Positions 33,130 to 43,070 are shown, counted from the first letter of the stretch. The stretch: DNA of 49,937 nucleotides from Tannerellaceae bacterium (GCA_031276545.1 JAISMW010000084.1:1-49937); one strand, 5' to 3'. The notes: generated from the sequence alone by a model not told the origin. Numbers and translations are program-made.

Positions 33130-35679
33130 ATGAAAGATATAATGTATATGCAAAGTCTCATAAAGAAAGCAGGCAAACACATCGTGGCCGTAGTTTTATT
33201 CCTGGGTCTGACGATGGTGTATTTTGCCCCCGCAGTATTTGAAGGTAAGACCATTGTACAGGGCGACAACATCAAAGCCACGGGCATGGGGGGAAGCCAG
33301 ACACAAAAATATGCCGATACGGCCGAACCGGGCGAGTTCAGCGTCTGGTCGGACGCCATGTTTTCGGGTATGCCCTACGGCCCCGGATATGGAAGCCCGG
33401 CGCCGAAACTGCCTTCCTACAGTATAATAGATCACTGGCTGAAGATGCCGGGATATTCACATGCAGCCATGATATTTATCGGGCTGATATGTTTCTATAT
33501 ATTAATGTATACGCTGGGGGTAAACTGGTGGCTGGCTATTGCCGGATCAATCGCTTTTGCTTTTGCCTCCTACAACATGATTATTATCGGGGCCGGACAT
33601 ATCGTGAAGGCCTACGTGATAGCCTATATGCCGCTGGTACTGGCTGGAATGACGCTTTTGTTCAGGCGAAAATATCTGTGGGGAGGGATTTTGTTCCTCT
33701 TGGGAGTAGCCTTTTCGCTTTCGAACGGGCATATACAAATCACCTACTATCTGGTGCTGCTCTGCCTGTTCATTTATGCAGGCTATACCTTTAACAAGGT
33801 GGTCTGGGAAAAAGCACACCGCGAATGGCTGAAAGCCTCACTCATTATGCTTGCCTGCGTCGTCCTGGCCATCATGCCGAATGCGCAGGGAATGTATTCC
33901 AACTGGGACTTGGGGCAACATTCCATCCGCGGACAATCCGAACTCACTCCCAAAGCGGATGAAACCGGACAGGTGGAGAAAGCCTCCACCGGACTGGACA
34001 AAGACTATGCGTTCCAGTGGAGCTACGGTTGGAAAGAATTGCTCACCGTAATGATTCCCAATGTTTACGGCGGGGGATCGGGCGGTACGCTGGACAGTTC
34101 GTCCGAGCTGTACAAAGCGCTGAAACAGCATAATGCCCAGGTGGGCAAAGAGGTGCAGACTTATACCTACTGGGGAGATAAAACATTTACTTCCGGCCCC
34201 GTATATTTCGGCGCACTGGTCTGTTTCCTGTTCGTCTTGGGAATGTTCGTCATTCGCAACCATCTGAAGTGGTGGTTGTTCGGAGGGAGCATGTTCCTCA
34301 CTTTCCTGGCATTGGGGCGCAACTTTGATGCGTTCAACGACATCATGTTCCACTATCTGCCTTTATACAATAAGTTCCGCACGGTGGAAATGGCTTTGGT
34401 GATTCCCGGCCTGGTCTTTCCGGTGATTGCCGTCTGGGGACTTCGCCGGGTGCTGGACAGAAAGGTGGACGGCAAACTGCTGAAAAAAGGTTTCGCATGG
34501 TCGCTGGGAATAACCGGAGGTATCTGCCTGCTTATCTGGCTGACTCCTTCCCTCTTCCTCGATTTCCGTTCTGCTTATGATGCACAGTTTGCAAGCCAGG
34601 TGCCCGAATGGTATTACACGGCTTTGCTTGCCGACAGAGCCTCGCTGGCTTCCTCCGACGCCTTCCGCTCCTTAGTCTTTATTTTACTGGGAGCCGGGCT
34701 GATTCTATGGTTCGGCAAATCAGGGAACAGGAAAACCGCAACGCTGGTGAGCGCCGGAATGGCCGTCCTGATTCTTGCAGACCTCTGGACAGTAGACCGC
34801 CGTTACATCAACGACGGAAGCTATACCCGCGAGAAACCGGAAGAAACCTACCGGGAAGGTCTCGCCAATAAGGAAATCCTGAAAGATACCGCTTCCTTCC
34901 GGGTGCTGGGACTGAACGATCCCTGGCAAAATACGGACGTCTCCTATTTCCATCACTCGGTGGGCGGCTACCACGCGGTGAAGCTGCGCAGATACCAGGA
35001 ACTGATAGAGAACAGGCTGAGCAAAGAGTATCACCAGATTGTGACCGCTTTGCAAAACGCACGCTCACCGGAAGATATTTATCCGGCGCTGGAAGCCTCG
35101 CCCTCGCTGAATATGCTGAACACCCGCTACATTATATATAATGCGGAACAGCCCCCTCTGAAAAATCCGTTTGCCTTCGGAAATTGCTGGTTTGTGCAGC
35201 ACGTAGAGATCGTGGAGAATGCGGACGCCGAAATTGCCGCACTGGAAACCCTCCAGCCTCGGCAGACGGCGGTGGTAGACCGGAGGTTTGCTCCGGAACT
35301 GGAAGGCTTTACCCCGCAGCCTGATTCAGCGGCTGCCATTACCCTGGAGCATTATCGCCCCAATCGTCTTACCTATAAGAGCCGAAGCACCGCAGAGCAG
35401 GTGGCCGTCTTCTCCGAAGTATACTATCAGCCGGGATGGAAGGTGAAAATCGACGGACAGGAAGCATCGCATTTCCGCGCCGACTGGATCCTGCGTGCCA
35501 TGCGTGTGCCCGCCGGAGAACATACCATTGTGTTTGAATTTTTGCCCGACCGCTATATCGCCGCGGCCTACGTGTCGTCTTTCGGCTCTTTCCTGATCCT
35601 GCTGCTGCTGGCAGGCGCCGCAGGGTATTCCCTCTACCGGGGATATAAGAAGAGGAAATCACCCTCCGAAGCCGTCTGA
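33130..35679 (+). CDS. YfhO-family multi-pass membrane protein (GT-C-like)
   Basis: This 849-residue integral membrane protein has about a dozen hydrophobic segments and a periplasmic C-terminal domain (about 560-810). TMVYFAPAVFEGKTIVQGDN near the first segment, with Asp in the first loop, is the family pattern. A final membrane segment and a basic tail (YRGYKKRKSP) end it. YfhO proteins of Gram-positive bacteria are linked to glycosylation of teichoic acids, so transfer of a sugar to a glycan or lipid at the outer face of the inner membrane is plausible here. The start at 33130 is chosen; 33142 and 33148 are alternatives. It ends 11 bp from a convergent gene. Confidence 0.9.
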   Translation: MKDIMYMQSLIKKAGKHIVAVVLFLGLTMVYFAPAVFEGKTIVQGDNIKATGMGGSQTQKYADTAEPGEFSVWSDAMFSGMPYGPGYGSPAPKLPSYSIIDHWLKMPGYSHAAMIFIGLICFYILMYTLGVNWWLAIAGSIAFAFASYNMIIIGAGHIVKAYVIAYMPLVLAGMTLLFRRKYLWGGILFLLGVAFSLSNGHIQITYYLVLLCLFIYAGYTFNKVVWEKAHREWLKASLIMLACVVLAIMPNAQGMYSNWDLGQHSIRGQSELTPKADETGQVEKASTGLDKDYAFQWSYGWKELLTVMIPNVYGGGSGGTLDSSSELYKALKQHNAQVGKEVQTYTYWGDKTFTSGPVYFGALVCFLFVLGMFVIRNHLKWWLFGGSMFLTFLALGRNFDAFNDIMFHYLPLYNKFRTVEMALVIPGLVFPVIAVWGLRRVLDRKVDGKLLKKGFAWSLGITGGICLLIWLTPSLFLDFRSAYDAQFASQVPEWYYTALLADRASLASSDAFRSLVFILLGAGLILWFGKSGNRKTATLVSAGMAVLILADLWTVDRRYINDGSYTREKPEETYREGLANKEILKDTASFRVLGLNDPWQNTDVSYFHHSVGGYHAVKLRRYQELIENRLSKEYHQIVTALQNARSPEDIYPALEASPSLNMLNTRYIIYNAEQPPLKNPFAFGNCWFVQHVEIVENADAEIAALETLQPRQTAVVDRRFAPELEGFTPQPDSAAAITLEHYRPNRLTYKSRSTAEQVAVFSEVYYQPGWKVKIDGQEASHFRADWILRAMRVPAGEHTIVFEFLPDRYIAAAYVSSFGSFLILLLLAGAAGYSLYRGYKKRKSPSEAV

Positions 35680-35690
35680 CAGCAGGCGGT

Positions 35691-36683
35691 TTATTTGTAG
35701 AATGTTTTTTCGAAGGCGGAAAACTCGCCTTTGTGCAGTATAATCCGGTTCCATACCGCGGAACAGAAGCCGAATCCGTATCCTGCAAGCTGAATATAGG
35801 AGGAAAGTACGGACAGGATACCAATCCTGAGGTTTCTGTTTTGCCGGGCGGAATCCGCGCACACCGCCGCGGCGTATAGAGCCGGAGGCAGCAAACTCCA
35901 CACACAGACTATACTTCCCAGCACGCAGCACACCGTCCCCAGGGTGAACACTGCCGGCATACAGTGTACCGGCTTCAGCGAATCGGGGTATTTCTTATAC
36001 AGATTGATACGGGCAATGCCGGAATTGTACACCTGCCGGTAGAACTTTTTCCAGTCCGTGCGGCGTTTATGGTACACCCAGGCCGACGGAAACAGGCACA
36101 CCTTATACCCCGCCTTATAGATGCGGATGCTGAAATCAATGTCTTCCCCGAAACGCATCCGCGAGAATCCTCCCAGTTTTTCAAATACTTCCCGCCGTAT
36201 CCCCATGTTGAAACTGCGCGGATAGAAACGGTCCAGTTCCTTCCCCCCTCCACGGATTCCACCCGTTGTGAAGAACGAGGTCATTGAATAGTTAATGGCT
36301 TTCTGAATATCCGTAAACTGTGCGGACGCCCTGTCCGGGCCTCCGAAGGCGTCGGCCTGCGTGGCGGTCAGCTCCCGGCTGAGGGCGGCCATATAGCCGG
36401 GAGGCAGAATACAGTCGGAATCCAGTATCACCAGGTATTCTCCCGACGCTTTGCCGGCTCCGTAGTTGCGTGCCTGGCCGGGACCTCCGTTGGGGATACT
36501 GTAGTAGGCGATGTCCAGTCTGTCCCGGTACGAAGCGGCCACCTGTTCGCTCCGGTCTTCCGAACCGTCTTCCACGATGATGACTTCAAAGTCTTTCGCC
36601 GTCTGTACGGATAGGCTTTGTAGCAGCTCTTCCACTTCGGCGGGACGGTTGTATACGGGTATGATCAATGAAAAATAAGGCAT
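35691..36683 (-). CDS. Glycosyltransferase family 2 with C-terminal membrane segments
   Basis: This 330-residue enzyme starts MPYFSLIIPVYNRPAEVEEL, has VIIVEDGSEDRSEQVA (about 34-50), EYLVILDSDCILPPGYM (DSD metal site near 90), and FGEDIDFSIRIYKAGYKVCL (about 180-200). Two hydrophobic stretches near the C-terminus suggest membrane attachment. It is convergent with the YfhO gene and has its own promoter box at 36731-36738. Its product is unassigned. Confidence 0.9.
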   Translation of the reverse strand: MPYFSLIIPVYNRPAEVEELLQSLSVQTAKDFEVIIVEDGSEDRSEQVAASYRDRLDIAYYSIPNGGPGQARNYGAGKASGEYLVILDSDCILPPGYMAALSRELTATQADAFGGPDRASAQFTDIQKAINYSMTSFFTTGGIRGGGKELDRFYPRSFNMGIRREVFEKLGGFSRMRFGEDIDFSIRIYKAGYKVCLFPSAWVYHKRRTDWKKFYRQVYNSGIARINLYKKYPDSLKPVHCMPAVFTLGTVCCVLGSIVCVWSLLPPALYAAAVCADSARQNRNLRIGILSVLSSYIQLAGYGFGFCSAVWNRIILHKGEFSAFEKTFYK

Positions 36684-36730
36684 TGTCTGTGTGTATTAAT
36701 AGTTTACTGTCTGAAAATTATCAGGACGGG

Positions 36731-36738
36731 CAAATGTA
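36731..36738 (-). promoter_or_regulatory. Promoter box TACATTTG for the GT2 gene
   Basis: On the minus strand TACATTTG matches TAnnTTTG, 48 bp before the start codon at 36683. The divergent GH2 gene starts at 36794; its own box is not clear. Confidence 0.55.
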
Positions 36739-36793
36739 GATAATTTAAAAATATGTACTATCTTCACCCGCCTATTTTACAAACAAATATATC

Positions 36794-38608
36794 ATGAAAA
36801 AAGTAATTGTATTATTCTGTGTCCTGGCCGCTGCAATGAGCGCGCAGGCACAATGGAAACCGGCAGGCGACAAGATTAAGACGCCATGGGCCGAACAGGT
36901 GAACCCCTCCAGTGTATTGCCCGAATATCCCCGCCCTCTGATTCAGCGGAGTGAGTGGGCCAATCTGAACGGCCTCTGGGACTATGCCGTGGCGCCGCGC
37001 GGAGCCGCAGAACCGGAGGCTTTCGAGGGGAAAATACTGGTGCCCTTTGCCATCGAATCCTCTCTGTCGGGCGTTCAGAAGGAAGTGGGAGATGCGAATG
37101 AACTTTGGTACAAACGGGAGTTCACGGTGCCTTCGGGCTGGAAAAACAAACACGTCATACTCCATTTCGGCGCTGTCGACTGGAAGGCGGATGTGTTTGT
37201 GAACGACGTCCTCATCGGTTCGCACCAGGGAGGGTATACGCCGTTCTCGTTTGACATCACTCCTTTCCTCGGCGGGAAAAACCGTCACAAGCTGGTTGTC
37301 CGTGTGTGGGATCCTACCGACAAAGGCTCTCAGCCGCGGGGAAAGCAGGTGAACAAACCCGAAGGAATATGGTACACCCCGGTGACCGGTATATGGCAGA
37401 CCGTCTGGCTCGAACCGGTGGCTGCGGCGAATCATATTACGGCCATCAAAAGCATTCCCTGCGTGGACAGCGGCACGCTGAGCGTCACCGTTTCGACGGC
37501 GAACTGTCCTTCTGCAGACATTGTGGAGGTGAAACTGACGGACAAAGGGAAGGTGCTTGCCTCCGCCAGGGGAGTGCCGGGATCGACGCTTCGCCTGCAT
37601 CTTCTCCACCCGACGCTGTGGAGTCCCGAAAACCCTTATCTGTATGACCTCGGCGTATCGCTCTCGTCGTCGGGCACGGTGATAGACGAAGTGAAGTCGT
37701 ACACGGCCATGCGCAAAATATCCGTCAAGCGAGACGGGAGCGGTTTGATGCGGATGCAGTTGAACAATCGGGATCTTTTCCACTACGGCCCGCTCGACCA
37801 GGGATGGTGGCCCGACGGATTGTACACTGCCCCTACCGACGAGGCGCTGCTGTTCGACATCAAAAAGACAAAGGAATGGGGATTCAACATGATTCGCAAA
37901 CATGTAAAGGTGGAGCCGGCGCGCTGGTATTACCACTGCGACCGGGAGGGTATCCTGGTGTGGCAGGATATGCCCAGCGGCGATTTGGGGAACAGTTGGC
38001 AGTCTGCCGTGTATAACGGGGGAACGGACAAGCGGCGTACCGCCGAGTCCGTAAGGAACTACTATCAGGAGTGGAAGGAAATCATGGACTTCTGCATCTC
38101 GAATCCTTCGGTGGTGGTATGGGTGCCCTTCAACGAGGCCTGGGGACAGTTCGATACGGAGAAAGTGGTGGAATGGACAAAGGATTACGATCCTTCCCGC
38201 CTGATCAATCCCGCCAGCGGCGGCAACCACCGTGCCTGCGGGGACATGCTGGATTTGCACAACTATCCGAATCCGGCAATGTATCTCTTTGATGCGGCAC
38301 GCGTCAACGTACTGGGCGAATACGGGGGAATCGGCCTCCCGCTGGAAGAACACCTGTGGTGGCAGAAGCGAAACTGGGGGTATATCCAGTTTAAAAATGC
38401 CGACGAAGTGACGGAGCAGTACGTGAAGTATGCGGCGGAACTGAAGGATCTGGTGAAAAGGGGTTTCTCGGCCGCCGTCTACACGCAGACTACCGATGTG
38501 GAAGGGGAAGTGAACGGACTGATGACGTACGACCGCAAACAGGTTAAAGTCAAGGAGGCTGCCGTACGGAAAGCCAATCAGGAGGTGATCCGGGAACTGG
38601 GAAAATAA
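36794..38608 (+). CDS. Secreted glycoside hydrolase family 2 enzyme
   Basis: This 604-residue enzyme is probably a periplasmic beta-galactosidase, beta-glucuronidase or related GH2 hydrolase. A signal peptide ends at MSAQAQ (residues 15-20). The sugar-binding domain (about 50-205), Ig-like domain (about 210-310) and TIM barrel follow. The acid/base Glu448 lies in VPFNEAWGQFD and the nucleophile Glu509 in VLGEYGG. It lacks the C-terminal domains of large LacZ enzymes and is close in size to GusA-like enzymes. It is divergent from the GT2 gene and has a strong terminator downstream. Substrate specificity cannot be fixed from the sequence. Confidence 0.92.
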   Translation: MKKVIVLFCVLAAAMSAQAQWKPAGDKIKTPWAEQVNPSSVLPEYPRPLIQRSEWANLNGLWDYAVAPRGAAEPEAFEGKILVPFAIESSLSGVQKEVGDANELWYKREFTVPSGWKNKHVILHFGAVDWKADVFVNDVLIGSHQGGYTPFSFDITPFLGGKNRHKLVVRVWDPTDKGSQPRGKQVNKPEGIWYTPVTGIWQTVWLEPVAAANHITAIKSIPCVDSGTLSVTVSTANCPSADIVEVKLTDKGKVLASARGVPGSTLRLHLLHPTLWSPENPYLYDLGVSLSSSGTVIDEVKSYTAMRKISVKRDGSGLMRMQLNNRDLFHYGPLDQGWWPDGLYTAPTDEALLFDIKKTKEWGFNMIRKHVKVEPARWYYHCDREGILVWQDMPSGDLGNSWQSAVYNGGTDKRRTAESVRNYYQEWKEIMDFCISNPSVVVWVPFNEAWGQFDTEKVVEWTKDYDPSRLINPASGGNHRACGDMLDLHNYPNPAMYLFDAARVNVLGEYGGIGLPLEEHLWWQKRNWGYIQFKNADEVTEQYVKYAAELKDLVKRGFSAAVYTQTTDVEGEVNGLMTYDRKQVKVKEAAVRKANQEVIRELGK

Positions 38609-38650
38609 TGATGGAAACTTAACTGAAAAAAAATCCTCCGGCAGGAGGTG

Positions 38651-38696
38651 AAAAATTCTCCCGTATGAAAATAAAATTTCATGCGGGAGAATTTTT
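38651..38696. terminator. Bidirectional terminator between GH2 and TPR genes
   Basis: A 20-bp stem with one mismatch (38651-38670 with 38677-38696, core ATTCTCCCG) has a 6-nt loop. It is flanked by A and T runs (aaaaatt on one side, atttttgttttt on the other), so it works as a terminator for both convergent genes. A partial third arm, acgggagaaatttta, follows at about 38704-38718. Confidence 0.9.
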
Positions 38697-38731
38697 GTTT
38701 TTGTACGGGAGAAATTTTATACCGGAGGCGG

Positions 38732-39706
38732 TCAGAAGATGCCGCCTTTGTACATATCGTTGAAGTCCGGACGCTTTGCCGGCTCTTCGCCTTCTTTTTC
38801 CTGTTCCTTTTCCCGTTCCAGTTCGTCGGCTTTCTGCCTGTCGGCCGCTGCTCCGTCCACATCGCCGCCCATTGCCGCTTTCGCCTTGGCACGTCCCCGG
38901 TAGGCTTCCGAAAAGGAAGGGTTCAGCTCGATCACTTCATCGAAAAAGGCAATGGCTTCTTCCCATTTCCTTTCCCTGAGCAGCAGGGCTCCTTTCAGCA
39001 GATAAGTTTCCTCGTTGAAGGGATTCAATGCGATAGCCCGGTTGTAGTCGTCCGCAGCAGACGGCAGATCGTCCAGAGCCTCGTGGATGCGACCCCTCAG
39101 GCGGTAGACGGCTTCTTCTTCGGGAGCTAGTTCTGCGAGGCTCTCCATACCGGCGAGGGCTTCTTCGGGGCGGTTCATTTCGAGCAGGACGGCGGCACGC
39201 ATCAGGCAGGCTTCTACGAAGTCGGGCTTGCTGTCTGTCGCCTTGGTGAAGGCGTCTGCGGCGCCTGTCAGATCGCCGCTGTTTTTCCGGATCCTGCCCG
39301 CCAGGTACCAGGCCACCGGGTTGGAGGCGTCCATCTCCAGCACGCGGAGGCAGTCTGCCATGGCCTCATTCCCCTGATCGGTCTGGTAGAAGAGGGAGGC
39401 ACGCGAGAGGAGGGTGGCGGCATTATCCGGCTCCAGTTCCACCAGCCGGTTCGTAGCGAGCAGGGCTTCGTCGGCGTCGTGGATGGCGGCGCAGGCGGCG
39501 GCCAGAAACTGGAGTACTTCCACGTCTTCCCTGATCTTCAGAGCTTCCCTGAAGCATTTGATGGCGTAGGGGATCTGTCCGATTCGTTGTGCGCGGACGC
39601 CGTCGTACTTGAAGACGTCGAATTTTTTCCGATTTTCTTTTTCCTGCGCAGCGGCAGACTTTTCCGTTTCGGAAGACGGGAACAGAGATTTAAAAAAGTT
39701 TCCCAT
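38732..39706 (-). CDS. Tetratricopeptide-repeat protein
   Basis: This 324-residue protein is made of about seven TPR units between residues 38 and 290, for example AIKCFREALKIREDVEVLQF, AADAFTKATDSKPDFVEACL and DYNRAIALNPFNEETYLLKG. It has no signal peptide, so it is likely a cytoplasmic scaffold. A charged stretch (ADELEREKEQEKEGEEPAK) lies near the C-terminus. It follows the DUF4132 gene after 13 bp, so the two form an operon and may work together. No enzymatic domain is present. Confidence 0.9.
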   Translation of the reverse strand: MGNFFKSLFPSSETEKSAAAQEKENRKKFDVFKYDGVRAQRIGQIPYAIKCFREALKIREDVEVLQFLAAACAAIHDADEALLATNRLVELEPDNAATLLSRASLFYQTDQGNEAMADCLRVLEMDASNPVAWYLAGRIRKNSGDLTGAADAFTKATDSKPDFVEACLMRAAVLLEMNRPEEALAGMESLAELAPEEEAVYRLRGRIHEALDDLPSAADDYNRAIALNPFNEETYLLKGALLLRERKWEEAIAFFDEVIELNPSFSEAYRGRAKAKAAMGGDVDGAAADRQKADELEREKEQEKEGEEPAKRPDFNDMYKGGIF

Positions 39707-39719
39707 ACAGGTTTTTATA

Positions 39720-42572
39720 TTAATGGTTTGAATTGTGTGCGATGTGGATGAGCGAACGGATGTCGCGCACGACTTCCGAAAAGATGCTGTCGGGCACGGC
39801 GTCCACAGGGAGCGGACGGCTGTATTCCCGTTCGAGGAACAGTATCCGCTGCAGGGTGGAGGTTTCCAGGTCGGCGGGGGATAGTCCTCCGGCTTGGGTT
39901 TCCAGCAGTGCGACGAGGTCTTGCCGATAGTATATCTTCTGCCATGTTTCGTCGTCGACCGGTACCCAGTGGCGTGCTTTCAGGTGTTCGGCCATGTCGC
40001 CGGGCAGTATGCGTTCGCCGGCGCAGCAGAGGGAGCAGGTGAGCGCCCTTTCTTCGTCGGTTTTTTCGTACCGCTGCCGGAATATCTGTTCAAAGGGCTG
40101 TACGATTCCCTTGCTTTGGATGTATGTGCGGAAGGCTTCTTCCTGTTGTTCACGGTGCAAATCTACCGGGTGGGCGATGCGGACTTCGGCTGTCGGGGCG
40201 GGAAGGGGGAGGAGGTCGCCGCCGGCTGTCCGCAGCCCCTGGTCGGTGTAAAATCCCGTGCATCCGTCCTGCGTGATGAAGACAAGGTGTTTGATCCAGG
40301 GGCGCAGGAGCGGATTCTGCCGGAAGGCTTGGAGGTCGGAAATCAGGAAGGGGATGCGTTCCTCCATCATCTGTTCCAGCATCGCTTGCGAATGGGTGTA
40401 GAGTACCTTGAGCTGTTTGGCTGTTTCCCGGAGGTGCATCACGTAGGGGTTTTTCCTCATTTTCCCCGGAATATGGATCAGTTCCTTGCCCGCCCTGAAA
40501 AAATACACGCCGGGTTTGCCCGTACTGTCGGCCCGGAGGCAGACTTTCACCCCGTCTATGGGATGGAGGGCAAAGAGGGGTTCTATCTGTTTGAATGTCC
40601 GGGTCTCCACGCTCCACCGGAGGCGTTCCGTGTTCGGGAAGCCGGCATTGAAGGCCAGGTTGAGCATGCCCAGTTCGGCGGCTTTCTTTTCGCATTCCTG
40701 CCGCTGGGAGCCGAATTGCTTGCTTTCCTTCAGAAACTGCAGGAAGTAGCGGTAGCGTTCGGTCAGATCGTTGTTCGATCGCTTGCTGAGCGGGATGAGT
40801 CCGTACATCATCAGCAGGTCTCGGTTTCTTTTTTCTTCCACTTGTCGGCGCACGTCGGCGGCGTCCGTTTTTCCGTTCACGGCGTCGAAGAAGGCGGCGA
40901 GGCGTGCATGTTCGCTTCCGGAGGCGATGTTGCGGGCTGCTTCCATCACTTTGGCAAACCGTCGGGCGCCTGCTTCGCGATAAGCCCGTCGGAACCAGGC
41001 GAGGTCGAAGGCTCCGAAGCAAAGGTCTTCGCGCCGTACGGGCGTGAAGCGTGCGATGAGGGCGTCTGTCCGGCTGTCGCAGCGTTCGTTGATATGGGCA
41101 TGGAAAAAGCAGGCGGCGCTTCGCAGTCCTTTCCATCCGGTGCAGGCTTCTACTATTTCCAGCCACTGGGGGGCATATACGGCGGCTTCGACTAGGCGTT
41201 CGTTCGGGACGCCGGTTTGCTTCACGAGGCTGGCGAGCGTTTCGGCTGTATCCGTTTCTGCCGGATAGCAGATACGGAGCAGGCGGCTGAGTACTTCTTT
41301 CCGCGTATAGTTTACGGTGTAGTAAAAGTCTATCCGCCCGAAGGCTTCCTGTCCGAAGGCCTTCAGGATGTCGATCAATAGCTTGGCTCCCTCGATCCGT
41401 TCGAGTTTCATGGCCAGGTGGGATACGGCGGTGCGTTCGTCTCCTCGCTGCAGTTCGACGTCGAGGATGTGGGCGGATACTTTCTCTGTCAGCTCTTTCA
41501 GCGGGGCAAAACCGGCGCCGGCGGCGTAGGCCTTCAAGCGGTTTCGCTGCCAGGGTTTCAGCATGTTGAAAAGAAATGCGGAGGCCAGGGCGATCGATTC
41601 TTCTGCGTTTACTCCCGATAGCAGTTCGCGGCGCAGTTCGCCTTCTCCCGCGAGTCCCCATGCGCAGGCTTGTGCGAAGTCGAAGATTGAGAGCGGGCTT
41701 CTGGTCAGCGCTGCCGGGGGAGTGGTGGTCAGATAGTTGGATTTCCGGTAATAACGGTAGCGGATCGTAAAATAGTCCGTAAAGGCTTTTTGGGAGTCTT
41801 TCCGTCCGAAAGCGTCCGACATCCAGTAGGAAATGCAACTGTGCTGGTGGATAAAGACGGTGCGGAGTTCCTTCTTCGTATAGGTTTCGTGTACATATTC
41901 TTTTCTGGCGGTTGGTTTGTCGAGCAGGGGAGAGAAGGCGGCGAGGATATTGTCGGCCATGGTCTGTGCGAAGGCGGCGTCCCAGTATTCTTCTCCCAGC
42001 AACTGCAGGACGGTATTGAGTGTATTGAAGTGGGGCAGTTTGGCCAGCGATTTTTTGAGTCCGTGAAGGTCGAAGCCGTAGAACTTTCGGATTTCGGGCA
42101 GAAACTCCTTGTTCATAAACTCGTATACCTTGTAGCTTTGGCCTTCTCCCCAGTTGGTGGCGAGGACGAAAAGCATTTGCAGCAAGGTGGGGAAGTCGCC
42201 GATTTCTATCCGGTAGAACTCCCTCCACAGGTCGGGGAGCGGGAAGCGGTCTAATTTCCGCGGACGGTATTCGGCGCCTTTCATTTCCGTGCAGGTATCG
42301 CCCAGCAAACAGGTGAGGCCTGTGGAGGCGGTGTATTCGTGCCGGGCATGGAGGCGTATGAGTGCGTTGAGTTTGTCGAATAGCAGGAACGCCGCCGGCT
42401 GCGCATTCCCGATCAGCTTGTTGAACAGGGGCGTATGGAGGAGGGGGAATGCTTTCTTTACCATAAAATCCGCATCGGCCTCTACCGCAGGCAGTGGGAG
42501 GCTGTCCGTTTCCGGTAGCGGGTCTGTATTTTTCCAGACATCAGACTGTGTTGAGCTTGTGAACAGTTGCAT
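39720..42572 (-). CDS. DUF4132-domain protein of unknown function
   Basis: This 950-residue cytoplasmic protein has no signal peptide. The last quarter contains a DUF4132-like region, with RETAKQLKVLYTHSQAMLEQ followed by FRQNPLLRPWIKHLVF, resembling the MolR/YehI group. A CSLCC cysteine cluster lies near the C-terminus and may be a metal site. The start at 42572 (MQLFTSSTQSD) was chosen because a clear promoter box lies just upstream at 42600-42607; a longer reading frame up to 42713 would start upstream of the promoter and run into duplicated repeat DNA. It is followed by the TPR gene. Function is not known. Confidence 0.82.
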   Translation of the reverse strand: MQLFTSSTQSDVWKNTDPLPETDSLPLPAVEADADFMVKKAFPLLHTPLFNKLIGNAQPAAFLLFDKLNALIRLHARHEYTASTGLTCLLGDTCTEMKGAEYRPRKLDRFPLPDLWREFYRIEIGDFPTLLQMLFVLATNWGEGQSYKVYEFMNKEFLPEIRKFYGFDLHGLKKSLAKLPHFNTLNTVLQLLGEEYWDAAFAQTMADNILAAFSPLLDKPTARKEYVHETYTKKELRTVFIHQHSCISYWMSDAFGRKDSQKAFTDYFTIRYRYYRKSNYLTTTPPAALTRSPLSIFDFAQACAWGLAGEGELRRELLSGVNAEESIALASAFLFNMLKPWQRNRLKAYAAGAGFAPLKELTEKVSAHILDVELQRGDERTAVSHLAMKLERIEGAKLLIDILKAFGQEAFGRIDFYYTVNYTRKEVLSRLLRICYPAETDTAETLASLVKQTGVPNERLVEAAVYAPQWLEIVEACTGWKGLRSAACFFHAHINERCDSRTDALIARFTPVRREDLCFGAFDLAWFRRAYREAGARRFAKVMEAARNIASGSEHARLAAFFDAVNGKTDAADVRRQVEEKRNRDLLMMYGLIPLSKRSNNDLTERYRYFLQFLKESKQFGSQRQECEKKAAELGMLNLAFNAGFPNTERLRWSVETRTFKQIEPLFALHPIDGVKVCLRADSTGKPGVYFFRAGKELIHIPGKMRKNPYVMHLRETAKQLKVLYTHSQAMLEQMMEERIPFLISDLQAFRQNPLLRPWIKHLVFITQDGCTGFYTDQGLRTAGGDLLPLPAPTAEVRIAHPVDLHREQQEEAFRTYIQSKGIVQPFEQIFRQRYEKTDEERALTCSLCCAGERILPGDMAEHLKARHWVPVDDETWQKIYYRQDLVALLETQAGGLSPADLETSTLQRILFLEREYSRPLPVDAVPDSIFSEVVRDIRSLIHIAHNSNH

Positions 42573-42599
42573 CGGTTTCCGTCTTTGAGGTCGTCCATG

Positions 42600-42607
42600 C
42601 AAATATA
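42600..42607 (-). promoter_or_regulatory. Promoter box TATATTTG for the DUF4132 operon
   Basis: The minus-strand TATATTTG matches TAnnTTTG and lies 27 bp before the ATG at 42572. It sets the start of the DUF4132 gene. Confidence 0.65.
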
Positions 42608-42620
42608 CTGTTTTTATGTC

Positions 42621-42678
42621 GGGAGGGTATTCCCTGAATGTTAAAGAAATTCTTTCCGGCAGGAAAAGCGGTTGCAGG
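42621..42678. repeat. Direct repeat, left copy, 58 bp
   Basis: These 58 bp recur at 43013-43070 with four mismatches (gggagggtattc at the start, gcggttgcagg at the end). The two copies flank the 22-bp tandem array. Confidence 0.93.
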
Positions 42679-42778
42679 GGGGACTTTGAATGGGTGGAAA
42701 CGGGGAGGAGCATCTCTTCTTTTTCTGAAAATATATAGTAAACCGTTTATTTTTATTTTTTATCCGGTATATAAATTC

Positions 42779-42929
42779 ATTTCACCGGGTTGAAATATCT
42801 ATTTCACCCGGTGAAATACCTATTTCAACCCGGTGAAACAGGTATTTCAACCCGGTGGAATAGGTATTTCAACCCGGTGGAATACCTATTTTAACCCGGT
42901 AGAATAGCTATTTGAACCTGATAAAATAA
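42779..42929. repeat. Tandem array, 7 units of 21-22 bp, palindromic
   Basis: Seven units follow the pattern atttcaacccggtgaaatac, each a near palindrome (TTTCA pairing with TGAAA around CCGG). Later units are more degenerate. No gene overlaps it. The rest of 42573-43139 is non-coding apart from the promoter and the flanking 58-bp direct repeats. Confidence 0.95.
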
Positions 42930-43012
42930 AAAATTCTCTCTGTTCCGATTTATTTTAGAGAGTATCCGAATACCGGCGGGCAAGTGTATCCCGTCTGTTT
43001 TAGAACCGGGGA

Positions 43013-43070
43013 GGGAGGGTATTCGCTGAATGTTGAAGAAATTTTTTCGGGCAGGAAAAGCGGTTGCAGG
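43013..43070. repeat. Direct repeat, right copy, 58 bp
   Basis: This is the partner of 42621-42678. It ends about 70 bp before the small membrane protein gene. Confidence 0.93.

Noticed and set aside
42573..42713. N-terminal extension of the DUF4132 protein
   Set aside because: It would start upstream of the promoter box at 42600-42607 and run through the 58-bp direct repeat.
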